Source: CAZONU01 sp965370045
Lineage (GTDB): Bacteria > Planctomycetota > SZUA-567 > JAKLDR01
Direction of reading: 5' to 3'
Assembly: GCA_965370045.1 (NCBI GenBank)
Contig: CBDUSI010000026.1
Location: forward strand, 1 to 43,538
Length of the DNA stretch: 43,538 nt
The position numbers and the translations under genes were made by a program. Positions 9,153 to 16,888 of this stretch are shown here, in pieces. How positions within the stretch are numbered: the stretch's first letter is position 1; every line of letters begins with the position of its first letter. A model generated the notes under the pieces. That model saw only the letters and a program-made list of their open reading frames with translations, was not told the origin of the DNA and made no database searches.

Positions 9153-10400
9153 GTGGCGCTCTCGCTGCTTCTCGCTCTCGGCCTCTTCTCGTGGCTGGTG
9201 GTGGTGCCGGTGTGGCAGACGTGCAGGGCGGTAGAGCGATATCACGAACATACTCCGGGCGCCTTTCGCACAATATCCATCGATTGGGAGGATGAAGGCG
9301 GGCGAACTGAAGAAGAAGTACGCCGGTTGGGCGGGCCAAGGTCGGCGGGCAGATGTCTGGCTCTCTACTTGCGTCTACCTGCGCGTTTCGCGCTACATCC
9401 TGGCGCTGCGGCCTGGATGCTGTCTCACTGCGGAGAGCAGGCTCGTCCTGCCGTCCCGGAATTGCTCACGCTGCTGAAGCACAGCGACCGAGACGTACGG
9501 ACTGCTGCTGCCTTTGCGCTGGGAGAGGCGCGGGACCGCAGAGCGGTCGAGCCGCTCATTGCGGCTCTGGCCGACAGGCAGAACAACGACCGCTGGGTTC
9601 TGGTCTATGCGCTGGCGAAGATCGGGGACACACGGGCGGTCGAGCCCTTCATCGCGGACTTGAAGACCGACGATCCGAAGGCCGCAACGGCAGCTATAGG
9701 TGCGCTTGTGCGGATGAAAGACCCTCGGAGTGTGCCGCTGCTCATAGCGCTGATGCGTGACAAGCAGCAGTATGAGGCCAACAGAGCCGCGGCCGCATTT
9801 GCGCTGGGAGTGATCAGTGATGCCCGCGCCGTTTCCCCACTTATCGCGGAACTGGACGATAGTCCCTTGGTTCTGGGTCACGCGATAGTCACGGCTCTAG
9901 GAGAACTCGGCGACCCTCGGGCCCTGCCCGCCCTCATCGCAGAACTCAAGAAGCCGAGCCGGAGGCTGTCGAGCGTGGCGGCGGGCGCTCTGGGGCAAAT
10001 CGGCGATAGGCGCGCCGTTCCAGCCCTGATCAGTTCGCTACGAGATGCCCACTCAGGAGATAGTGCGGTATGTGCGTTGGGAGAAATCGGGGACCCTCGT
10101 GCAGCGGGCCCGCTCATCTCCCTGCTACGTGACGAGATGTCGGTGGCGTACGCAGCGAGATCATTGGGGCAGATAGGCAAACGCAGTCCAGAGGCAACGG
10201 TGTTACTGATTCAGCTACTCAGGGACGGCCACGACGGCACAAGACACTGGGCCACTTGGGCTCTCGGGCAAATCGGGGACGACCGGGCCATTGAGCCCCT
10301 GGAGAAGCTACTGAGTTCCGAGGATCCAGGTGACCGCAGTAGTGCGGCAGGGGCATTGAAGAAGATCCGGGCCGCGCAGGAGAAGGGCAAGTCGGACTGA
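9153..10400 (+). CDS. Membrane-anchored HEAT-repeat (PBS-lyase-type) protein
   Basis: The intact frame encodes 415 aa from a GTG; the true start is probably the ATG at 9089 beyond a C-run frameshift. One N-terminal membrane helix (LLLALGLFSWLVVVPV) precedes a variable linker. Eight or more HEAT/PBS-lyase repeats of about 30 residues follow, each with a core like GDxRAVxPLIxxL. Such repeats form an alpha-solenoid for protein binding; the PBS-lyase name does not imply phycobilins here. The N-terminus and repeats are paralogous to 11933-13087 across the CBS-GGDEF gene. The solenoid would lie on one face of the membrane, side unknown. No partner is identified. Confidence 0.8.
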   Translation: MALSLLLALGLFSWLVVVPVWQTCRAVERYHEHTPGAFRTISIDWEDEGGRTEEEVRRLGGPRSAGRCLALYLRLPARFALHPGAAAWMLSHCGEQARPAVPELLTLLKHSDRDVRTAAAFALGEARDRRAVEPLIAALADRQNNDRWVLVYALAKIGDTRAVEPFIADLKTDDPKAATAAIGALVRMKDPRSVPLLIALMRDKQQYEANRAAAAFALGVISDARAVSPLIAELDDSPLVLGHAIVTALGELGDPRALPALIAELKKPSRRLSSVAAGALGQIGDRRAVPALISSLRDAHSGDSAVCALGEIGDPRAAGPLISLLRDEMSVAYAARSLGQIGKRSPEATVLLIQLLRDGHDGTRHWATWALGQIGDDRAIEPLEKLLSSEDPGDRSSAAGALKKIRAAQEKGKSD

Positions 10401-10494
10401 CCGCCCCCCTCCCCGGGCCGCGTACTGCTAACCGGTTACGGTACAGCCTGTTAAGCACGCTCGCCCCGCCGCGCCATTTTCTCGTATATTTCTG

Positions 10495-10523
10495 TTGACT
10501 TCCGTCATACTTCGCTGTATAGT
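10495..10523 (+). promoter_or_regulatory. Strong sigma-70-type promoter with no downstream protein gene
   Basis: TTGACT (10495-10500), a 17-base spacer and TATAGT (10518-10523). It is one of the best promoter matches in the window. The next 360 bases on this strand carry no protein gene, only repeated, foldable sequence, so it may drive a non-coding RNA. Confidence 0.6.
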
Positions 10524-10566
10524 GTAGTAGACACATCTGACCACCAACGCACGGAGAGACTATTGA

Positions 10567-10666
10567 ACCGCCAAGTCGCCAGGAGGCCCACCTGTCCGCG
10601 GACGAGCAATCCAGCCTTGCCCCCGGCATCCGTCGCGATCCGGGCACTTCTCGGCGCCTTGGTGGT
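10567..10666 (+). repeat. Imperfect inverted repeat, 9 + 4 bp arms
   Basis: Bases 10567-10575 pair with 10658-10666 (9 bp including one G-U), then one mismatch, then 10577-10580 pair with 10653-10656. The arm type ACCGCCAAG...CTTGGTGGT resembles terminal arms of small palindromic elements I recall from other genomes, but I could not check this. As RNA it would close a ~100-nt domain just downstream of the promoter. Confidence 0.5.
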
Positions 10667-10686
10667 GAGAATGGAACTCGCGCGCG

Positions 10687-10847
10687 GAAAAAAGCGGCGA
10701 GGCGTCGTAAGTCCTTAGCGTTCGGGGGCTCAGCTCATGACAAAACGGGAGACCAAGGGGGCCTCGGTGTGAGAAAGGAACCCCGAAAAAAGCGGCGACG
10801 CGTCGTAAAGCACCAGCTTTCAGGGACTCAGCTCATGACAAAACGGG
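10687..10847 (+). repeat. Two-copy ~63-bp element, 98-bp period
   Basis: Copy 1 is 10687-10749 and copy 2 is 10785-10847, offset by exactly 98 bases with no indels. The outer parts are essentially identical: both begin GAAAAAAGCGGCGA and both end CTCAGCTCATGACAAAACGGG. About a dozen differences fall mostly in the centre. In copy 2 the centre forms a hairpin (AAAGC-ACCA-GCTTT); in copy 1 that pairing is lost. I could not match it to a riboswitch or CRISPR repeat that I know. Confidence 0.7.
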
Positions 10848-10883
10848 GGGGGGCAATCCACGGATGACGTAATTTCAGGAGCG

Positions 10884-11882
10884 TTACCGCGCCACGCACA
10901 CCCGGTCGCGGCCGCCGTGCTTGGCCCGGTACATGGCCTGGTCGGCCTGCTGGAGCATGGCCCGCATCGAGCCGTACCGCTTGGTGAACTTGCAGACCCC
11001 CGCCGAGACGGTGACGGGGACGGGCTTGCCTCCGGCGCGCACTTTCATCGCGGCGGTCTCACGGCGGACGCGCTCGGCGAAGATGCGCCCCGCGCGCGTG
11101 CCCGCCGCGGGCAGCAGCACGGTGAACTCCTCGCCGCCGTAGCGCGCGGGGACGTCCACCTCGCGGCAGCACTTCTTGAGGACGTCCGCGAAGCGGCGCA
11201 GCACCGTGTCGCCGGCGTCGTGGCCGTGGCGGTCGTTGACCAGCTTGAAGTGGTCGAGGTCGAAAAGCACCAAGGCCGCCAGGCCCCCGTAACGCCTGAC
11301 GCGCTCCAGCTCCTCCTTGAAGAACTCGTTGAAGGTTCTGCGGTTGTAGAGACTGGTGAGTTCGTCACGCATGGCCGTCAGGCGCAGGCGGGAGTGCTCC
11401 TGGGTCAGCGCGGCCAGCTGGCGGTTCGAGGCCTCCAGCAGGTCCGACTGGGTGATGATGCCCGCCAGCTTGCCGTGCTCGGTCACCGCCAGGCGGCGGA
11501 TGTGATTCTCGCGCATCTTCTGAAGCGCGCCGGCCAGCGATACCCGCGGCGAGCAGGTCAACAGCGGCGCGCTCATCGCCCGCCGGGCGCTGACCTCCAT
11601 GCGCTTGCCGCCGGCCAGCCGGCGGACCACCGCGCGCTCGGAGATGAGCCCCAGAGGCTTGTTGCCGGCGGCCACCACCACGCAGCTGATGCTCTGCGCG
11701 ATCATCCGGCGGCAGACCTCCTTGAAGGGCGTCTCCGGCTCCACGGTAACCACCGCGCGGGTCATGTAGGCGCCAACGGTGCCGGCGTGGTCGGAGGGGC
11801 GCTGGGACGCGGTCGCGGCCTTGGACTTGGGCTTGGGCTTGGGCTTGGCGCGCTTGCCGCCGGGTTTCGTGTTCTTCTTCAT
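10884..11882 (-). CDS. CBS-pair GGDEF diguanylate cyclase
   Basis: A 332-aa cytoplasmic protein. A Lys/Pro-rich N-terminal tail (1-30) precedes two CBS domains (about 35-155), then a GGDEF domain (about 168-332). The active site is GGEEF (249-253) and the substrate loop has FDLDHFKLVND. The inhibitory I-site RxxD is present (R240-D243), exactly five residues before GGEEF, so product inhibition by c-di-GMP is likely. CBS pairs usually sense adenine nucleotides, so cyclase activity may respond to energy state. The gene lies between two paralogous HEAT-repeat membrane proteins, which may mean a shared module. No PilZ or EAL gene is in the window. Confidence 0.9.
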   Translation of the reverse strand: MKKNTKPGGKRAKPKPKPKSKAATASQRPSDHAGTVGAYMTRAVVTVEPETPFKEVCRRMIAQSISCVVVAAGNKPLGLISERAVVRRLAGGKRMEVSARRAMSAPLLTCSPRVSLAGALQKMRENHIRRLAVTEHGKLAGIITQSDLLEASNRQLAALTQEHSRLRLTAMRDELTSLYNRRTFNEFFKEELERVRRYGGLAALVLFDLDHFKLVNDRHGHDAGDTVLRRFADVLKKCCREVDVPARYGGEEFTVLLPAAGTRAGRIFAERVRRETAAMKVRAGGKPVPVTVSAGVCKFTKRYGSMRAMLQQADQAMYRAKHGGRDRVCVAR

Positions 11883-11932
11883 GATTGAAACATTATACCC
11901 CTTGTTGTCCGATTGGTCGCGGGAAATGTGCG

Positions 11933-13087
11933 CTATTCCCCGATATTCCTGACCGCGCGAATCTTCTTAAGGGCCTCGGCGGTCATTTCCCGGACCCACC
12001 TGCTTTCGTCTTCGAGCAGCTTTTCCAGTTCGGAGACGGCTCCGGCGGCCGCCGGGCCGATCTCGCCCAGGGCCCTTGCCGCGTGTCCGCGAACTATTTG
12101 TTCCCCGTCACCCAGCGCCCTGGTCAGAGCGGGGATTGCCGCCTTGGCGTCGGGGCCGAGGTCCGCCAGAAAGACGGCCGCGCTAAAGCGGGCATTGAAA
12201 CCCTTGTCGGGCGACAGGCCTTCCGCAATGATGCTGACGGCCTCCTCGCGCCGGCGCCCGAGCTTGAACAGGGCGTGGGCCGCCGATATGCGAACGTCAT
12301 CATCCTTGGCCTTGAGCAGCTTCTCCAATGCCTGTATTCCGCGCTCCTTCTCTCCCACCTGAGTCAGTGCCTTGGCGGCGGACAGGCGCACGTGCAGGTC
12401 CGAATCGTTCAGTAGCTTGACCAGCGCCGGCGCGGCTTCTTTCGCGGCCGGGCCGATGTTGCCCAGCGCTATGGCGGCCGCCCAGACCAGGCTCCCGTCT
12501 CCTTCCTTGAGGAGCCCGATGAGTCGGGGCACGGCCGCGCCGGCATCCGGGCCAATCGCCCCCAGCACCAATGCGGATCGCATCTGAACGCTCTTTTGCT
12601 CATCATCCAGCGCGCGGATCAATGCCGGCACTGCGGGCGCGGCACCACTCTTGAGCTGACGGAGAGCTTCGGCGGCACATTCCCGGACCTCGGGGTTCTG
12701 ATTCTCCAGGGCCCTGACCAGGGCGGGCACGGCTCCCGGCTGGCGGCATTCGCCGAGGGCTTCGACTGCCAGGTCCTTGTGGGGAGCAAACCGATCAGGG
12801 ACCCACAGATAGAGACAGAGCCGGTCGGCGGCCTCTTCCGGACCGCCGATCCCCCTTAGCATGGGGCCGAATACGCCGGACCCAAGAACTGTATTCTCCT
12901 GTGTCCAGGCTCTCTTCCGCTCCTCGACGACCTTCCGGAGTTCCGACCGGACCTGGCCGACCGGCACCACCACCAGCCAGCAGAAGAGGCCCAGGGCAAT
13001 GAGTAGAGTAAGGGCCATCCCCCAATAAACATAGATGCGCTTCGAGCGCCCGGGCCTTGCCGCCTCAATGGCCTTTTCCTCGCTCAT
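11933..13087 (-). CDS. Membrane-anchored HEAT-repeat protein, paralogue of 9153-10400
   Basis: A 384-aa protein. A polar N-terminus of about 18 residues precedes one membrane helix (ALTLLIALGLFCWLVVVPV). After a linker come about eight HEAT-type repeats with cores such as GPDAGAAVPRLIGLL and GPAAKEAAPALVKLL. The KRIYVYWG motif before the helix is shared with the other HEAT gene and marks them as paralogues, though the repeats have diverged. The ATG starts a clean frame. A solenoid scaffold role is inferred. It lies 50 bases upstream of the CBS-GGDEF start on the same strand, so co-transcription is likely. Confidence 0.82.
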   Translation of the reverse strand: MSEEKAIEAARPGRSKRIYVYWGMALTLLIALGLFCWLVVVPVGQVRSELRKVVEERKRAWTQENTVLGSGVFGPMLRGIGGPEEAADRLCLYLWVPDRFAPHKDLAVEALGECRQPGAVPALVRALENQNPEVRECAAEALRQLKSGAAPAVPALIRALDDEQKSVQMRSALVLGAIGPDAGAAVPRLIGLLKEGDGSLVWAAAIALGNIGPAAKEAAPALVKLLNDSDLHVRLSAAKALTQVGEKERGIQALEKLLKAKDDDVRISAAHALFKLGRRREEAVSIIAEGLSPDKGFNARFSAAVFLADLGPDAKAAIPALTRALGDGEQIVRGHAARALGEIGPAAAGAVSELEKLLEDESRWVREMTAEALKKIRAVRNIGE

Positions 13088-13155
13088 GACGTGTTATATA
13101 ATGTAAGCGCGGGCCGCGTTTTGCAATCAAGTTCCGGCCCCGGGAGGACGATATT

Positions 13156-13172
13156 GAGTATACCCGAGTATA
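13156..13172 (+). promoter_or_regulatory. Two GAGTATA direct repeats, one helical turn apart
   Basis: GAGTATA occurs at 13156-13162 and again at 13166-13172, a 10-bp period, 35 bases before the small MerR-like gene. Direct repeats in helical phase are typical operators for BldC/MerR-like proteins, so this may be an autoregulatory site. No convincing promoter could be placed beside it. Confidence 0.3.
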
Positions 13173-13206
13173 TCCACGGTTCTGCTCGGGCCTGCGGAGG
13201 ATTTCC

Positions 13207-13416
13207 ATGAGGCTCAGCACCTGCCAGGCCGCCCGGCTCATCGGGGTCAGCCGCAACACCCTGCTGCGCTGGTTCCGGGAGGGCCGGATGGACGACGTCG
13301 GCCGCGACCGCAACGGCTGGCGCTTCTTCAACGCTGACGACGTCGCGCGCATCAAGACGTACGCCGACCGCCGGACGCCGCCGGCGGCCATCGCCGAAAG
13401 CGGGGTGGCCGGATGA
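13207..13416 (+). CDS. Small MerR/BldC-like helix-turn-helix regulator
   Basis: A 69-aa protein that is almost entirely one winged HTH of the MerR/excisionase type. STCQAARLIGVSRNTLLRWFREG forms the HTH, and GWRFFNADDVARIKTYADRR forms the wing and helix. It would bind DNA without a separate sensor domain. A TGCGGAGG ribosome site precedes the ATG. Its stop overlaps the next start by four bases (ATGA), so it leads the exopolysaccharide operon and probably regulates it. Confidence 0.82.
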   Translation: MRLSTCQAARLIGVSRNTLLRWFREGRMDDVGRDRNGWRFFNADDVARIKTYADRRTPPAAIAESGVAG

Positions 13417-14009
13417 GGTATCACCTCTTGGCCCTGACGGTCCTCCTCGCCGCCGCCGCCGGCTGCGCGCCGCGGAAGGCCGCCCTGCCCCGCGACGCGG
13501 TGGCCACCGCCAACAGCGCCGCGATCCTGGCGCCCTACACCCATGACGCTCCCCGTCAGCAGCCCGAGCCGGGCACCGTGCTTCCCTCCGGAGTCCCCGA
13601 AGATCCTTACGCCCAACTGCCCGGCGAACCCCAACGTCCCTGGCTCGAGCCGCCGCGCACCCTGCCCTATTCCGAGAGGCCCGCCCCCGACGCCGGCACG
13701 GTGAAGACGGTCCGGCCGCCGGCGGGCAAGGAGACCGTTCGATCCGGCGACCGCATCAAGGTCGCCGTCGCCGGCCACCCGGAGTTCAGCGGGGACTGGA
13801 GCGTCGGCGATGACGGCAGGCTGGACATCCCCGACGGCGGGGCCTTCGGGGTGAAGGGCTTCTCCGGCCGGGACTTCGCCGCCCGGGTGGGGTCGGTGCG
13901 CGGCTTCACCGCCAGGGTCGTCGCCGGGGTCATCAGCAGGCGGCTGCAGAGCTACACCCGCCGCCAACCACGAGTTAAGGTCAAGATCCTCCGCCGGCGG
14001 GAGGGCTGA
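13413..14009 (+). CDS. Wza-type polysaccharide export lipoprotein (short)
   Basis: A 198-aa outer-membrane lipoprotein candidate. The signal peptide ends in a lipobox AAGC with Cys18. A Pro-rich linker (about 40-105) leads to a polysaccharide-export domain (about 108-185): VRSGDRIKVAVAGHPEFSG, then GDDGRLDIPDGG. In full-length Wza (about 380 aa) SLBB domains and a C-terminal helix follow; here they are missing, so this is a short version. It would form or dock to the periplasmic part of a capsule/EPS exporter. The ATG overlaps the regulator's stop, and the Wzc-like gene begins three bases after its own stop. Confidence 0.78.
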   Translation: MRYHLLALTVLLAAAAGCAPRKAALPRDAVATANSAAILAPYTHDAPRQQPEPGTVLPSGVPEDPYAQLPGEPQRPWLEPPRTLPYSERPAPDAGTVKTVRPPAGKETVRSGDRIKVAVAGHPEFSGDWSVGDDGRLDIPDGGAFGVKGFSGRDFAARVGSVRGFTARVVAGVISRRLQSYTRRQPRVKVKILRRREG

Positions 14010-14012
14010 GCC

Positions 14013-15410
14013 GTGGCCAAGCGGATTTCGCGGGTCATCCGGCGAGCCAGGAGCGCCGCGCGCAAGAAGGGCATTCCTCTCGACAAGCTGCTGCCCGGCG
14101 CCGGGGCGCTGGCCGGCGTGCTCCTGGGGCTGCTGGTCGGTTGGATCCTCTGGGCGGCCGTCCGCGCGACCATGGTCAACTACCGGACGTGGACGGTCCT
14201 GAAGATCTCCGTAGACACTTCCAGGCTGGCCTCGGAGCGCGAGCGGGCTGCCGAGGCCGCCCGCTGGGTCGAGGCCGCCGGCAAGGTCCGGGACGAGATC
14301 CTCGGGGATGACTTCCAGAAGAAATGGCGGAAGCGCGCCACCGGAAGCATCCGGTTGGGCGGCGCCTGCCGGCTCGAAGCGGAAATGGAAATGGACCCGG
14401 AGGGGCTGGAAACCGGCGACGTGGTGCTGATCTCCAGCGGCCGGCCGAGGTCCGCGGCCTGGGACGCCCTGCTCGAGGCCCGCCGGCAGCTGGCCGAGCG
14501 CCAGGAGCCGCTGACGGTCAAGCCGCGGAACCTGGACGCGGAGATCGCCTCGAAGCGGGGCGAGGTCGCCGGGCTCGAGAAGCGGAAACGGGCGCTGGAG
14601 GCCGAGTGGGCCAAGAGCAAGCCCAGCGATGAGCAGCGCGTGAAGATCGCGGCGGCCACGGAAAGGCACGAGGCGGCCCGGCGGAAGCTCGAGGACGCCG
14701 AGAAGCGGCTGACCGCCGCGATCGCCAGGGAGAAACCCCTGAGCGTCAAGCTGCGGACGCTGGAGGCCAGGCTCCGGGTGATCGGCGGGCCCAAGGAGCT
14801 CAGCGCGGACCAGAAAGCCCAGCGCGTCGCCGAGCAGCAGAAGCTGGAGCGGCTCCTGGTCCCCGAGGCCCTGGCGGACAGCAGCGCGGAGCACCCCGTC
14901 CGCAAGCGCCTGGAGGAGCTCGGCAGGGAACTGGAGCGCAGCAAGCTGCCCGTGGACATCAGCAAGCTGAGAGCGCAGCTCCCGGACGTTCCGCAGATCC
15001 GCGCCGAAGTGAAAGAGGCGCAGCAGAAGGTTGCTGCCGAAGAGGGTCGCTATCGGAAGGAAAAGGACGCCGTCGCGGATCAGGACAAGCGGCTCAAAGA
15101 GATCAGGCCCCAGCTCACGAGCGTCAGCAGCGACCACAGCATCGCCAGGAAAGAGCTGGCCGCGCTTCGGAAAAAGCCCCACCTGCCCGTGGTCATCGCC
15201 ACCGACGGACCGGTGAAGGGACAGGCCCCGGCGCTCGGTTGGATCTTCTATCTGCTGGGGGTCGCCGGCGGGGTGGGCCTCGTCGTGGTCGTCCACCGGC
15301 GGGTGATGCCCCTGCTCACGGTGATAGAGGACGAGGTCTCCCTGGCGGACAAGCTGCGGGTGCCGGTGCTGGGCAAGGTCCCCCGGCTGGCGGTCCTCGA
15401 GCGCCGTTAG
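14013..15410 (+). CDS. Wzc-like chain-length determinant without kinase domain
   Basis: A 465-aa inner-membrane protein. Membrane helix one spans about 30-55. A periplasmic segment with very long coiled coils (about 165-390, rich in E/K/R/A) follows, then membrane helix two (about 408-430). The tail ends with VIEDEVSLADKLRVPVLGKVP, the conserved motif that links Wzz/Wzc proteins to their tyrosine-kinase part. The kinase-like domain is on the next gene, as in Gram-positive CapA/CapB pairs. GTG is the start, three bases after the lipoprotein stop. The coiled coil is longer than in typical Wzc. Confidence 0.78.
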   Translation: MAKRISRVIRRARSAARKKGIPLDKLLPGAGALAGVLLGLLVGWILWAAVRATMVNYRTWTVLKISVDTSRLASERERAAEAARWVEAAGKVRDEILGDDFQKKWRKRATGSIRLGGACRLEAEMEMDPEGLETGDVVLISSGRPRSAAWDALLEARRQLAERQEPLTVKPRNLDAEIASKRGEVAGLEKRKRALEAEWAKSKPSDEQRVKIAAATERHEAARRKLEDAEKRLTAAIAREKPLSVKLRTLEARLRVIGGPKELSADQKAQRVAEQQKLERLLVPEALADSSAEHPVRKRLEELGRELERSKLPVDISKLRAQLPDVPQIRAEVKEAQQKVAAEEGRYRKEKDAVADQDKRLKEIRPQLTSVSSDHSIARKELAALRKKPHLPVVIATDGPVKGQAPALGWIFYLLGVAGGVGLVVVVHRRVMPLLTVIEDEVSLADKLRVPVLGKVPRLAVLERR

Positions 15411-15429
15411 AAAGCGGAGGAAGGATACC

Positions 15430-16878
15430 ATGCCCGGACTGGGCGACGCACTCAGCAAGGCCTTCGAGGACTCGGTGCACGACCTCGACGCCCTGGTGGA
15501 CAAGGCCGCCAAGGGCGAGGACGACACCGCCGAATCCGACGCCATCGAGGCGCCTGCTCCCGACGCCGGGGAGGAGAAGCAGACGGATGCGGCACCCGAC
15601 CCGGCCGAAGAGGAGCCGGCCTCCGAGCCTGAGCCGGCAGCCGAACCCGACCTGGAGGCTGAACCCGCACCTGAGCCCGCGCCCGAAGGCGTCGGTCGGA
15701 GCGAGAAGACCGAGCTGTTCGCCCCCGGAGACCTGCCCGACGAAGGCGAGGCCCTGACCGAGCCCCCGCCCCCGCCCCCGCCCCCGGAGGACGAGGCAGC
15801 GCCCGCCGCCGAGGAGGCGCCGGCTCCATCCGAAGAAAGCCTGCCGGAACCGGTTCCCCCTGAGGAGGCCCCGCCGCCGCCCGCCGCGGAGGACGAAGCT
15901 TCTCCTCCTCCTCCCGAGCCCGAGCCCGAGCCGGAGCCCGAGCCGGAAGCCCCGCCGCCGCCCCCCGAGGAAGAGGCCGCCCCGGGGCCTTCCCCGGCGG
16001 ATCTTACCTCCCCGACCATGACCGAGCCGGTGGCGCCCTTCGCGCAGTTCGCGGCCAGCGGGGTGATCCGCCGCCGGCTGCGCAAGAGGGATTCCGAGCC
16101 GGAGCCCGAGCCGGAAGTTCCCGCCGACGAACCTTCTTACGTCAAGCCGCCGCCCCCTCCGGAGCCCGCCGCGGAGATCGTGGCGGCCATCGCCCCCTCC
16201 GGCGAGGTGGTTCTGTCTACCTGCCGGACCCTGGCGGCCCTGGAGAACGTCACCGACTACCGCATCCCCCTGCTGGTCGAGGGGGTGTCCGGAATAGTCC
16301 GCCTGGTGGACGGTGGAGGCGCGGGAGACCCCGCGGTGCTGGCCATCTGCGGCGCCGCCCCGCGCTCCGGAACCACCACCGTGGCCGCGGCGGCCGCGCT
16401 GAAGCTGGCCGAGAAGGAAGGGCGGCGGGTGCTGCTGGTCGACGCCAACTTCCGCTCGCCGGGGTTGGCGCGCCTGGTAGGCCAGTCGGGCTCCGGGCCG
16501 GATCTGGGCGCGGTGCTGGGCGGCGAGGCCACCCTGGCCGACGCGGTGCTCTACGCCCGGAAGGAGGACCTCGCGATCCTGCCGATCTACGCGGGCGCGA
16601 AGCGCCCCGCGGCGGAACTGGCGGAGATGGCCCGCGTCGTGAGGTCCGGCGTGCTGGTCAGCTTCCTGGCCGCCTGCCGCGAGCAGTTCGACGCGGTGCT
16701 GCTGGACGCCGGCAGCCTGACCGGCTGGGCGGGGTCCGCGCTGACGGCCGGAGCGGCGGGCAGCGCCGTTCTGGTGGTCCGCTCCGGGCGGATCAACGCC
16801 CGGGACGCGGCCGCTCTCAAGACGCGGCTGGAGCGCGCCGGCGCGCGCCTGGCCGGCACGCTGCTCACTTTCGCGTAG
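15430..16878 (+). CDS. BY-kinase/ParA-like ATPase with degenerate Walker A and acidic N-terminus
   Basis: A 482-aa protein. The first ~200 residues are a Pro/Glu/Ala-rich disordered tract. The C-terminal ~220 residues match the CpsD/CapB/Wzc cytoplasmic kinase fold: the P-loop region CGAAPRSGTTTVAAAAAL and the Walker A' strand RVLLVDANFRSPGL. In active BY-kinases the P-loop is GEGKST; here the lysine position is T315 (S313-G314-T315-T316-T317). No C-terminal Tyr cluster is present. It may be a non-catalytic scaffold, or use nucleotide differently. It follows the Wzc-like membrane subunit by 19 bases. Family call good; kinase activity doubtful. Confidence 0.75.
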   Translation: MPGLGDALSKAFEDSVHDLDALVDKAAKGEDDTAESDAIEAPAPDAGEEKQTDAAPDPAEEEPASEPEPAAEPDLEAEPAPEPAPEGVGRSEKTELFAPGDLPDEGEALTEPPPPPPPPEDEAAPAAEEAPAPSEESLPEPVPPEEAPPPPAAEDEASPPPPEPEPEPEPEPEAPPPPPEEEAAPGPSPADLTSPTMTEPVAPFAQFAASGVIRRRLRKRDSEPEPEPEVPADEPSYVKPPPPPEPAAEIVAAIAPSGEVVLSTCRTLAALENVTDYRIPLLVEGVSGIVRLVDGGGAGDPAVLAICGAAPRSGTTTVAAAAALKLAEKEGRRVLLVDANFRSPGLARLVGQSGSGPDLGAVLGGEATLADAVLYARKEDLAILPIYAGAKRPAAELAEMARVVRSGVLVSFLAACREQFDAVLLDAGSLTGWAGSALTAGAAGSAVLVVRSGRINARDAAALKTRLERAGARLAGTLLTFA

Positions 16879-16888
16879 AGGGAAGCCC

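Larger units (their letters stand above)
10401..10883. other. 483-bp non-coding gap with promoter, inverted repeat and tandem repeat
   Basis: No convincing protein gene lies between the HEAT gene and the CBS-GGDEF gene, which converge here. The gap holds a palindromic patch around TAACCGGTTA (10429-10438) flanked by GTAC on both sides. It also holds a good plus-strand promoter, an imperfect long inverted repeat and two copies of a ~63-bp element; these are listed separately. Together they suggest a non-coding RNA or a small dispersed mobile repeat. Confidence 0.6.

Noticed and set aside
10687..10847. CRISPR array
   Set aside because: Only two copies, 63-bp repeats with internal differences and one 35-bp gap; no cas genes.
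10687..10847. Known riboswitch such as c-di-GMP (considered because a GGDEF gene is near)
   Set aside because: I could not fit the conserved bases of the GEMM class, and the GGDEF gene lies on the opposite strand, reading toward the element.
13065..16085. A 1006-codon frame antisense to the exopolysaccharide operon
   Set aside because: Ser/Gly/Ala-rich low-complexity translation, opposite four well-supported genes; a product of high GC.
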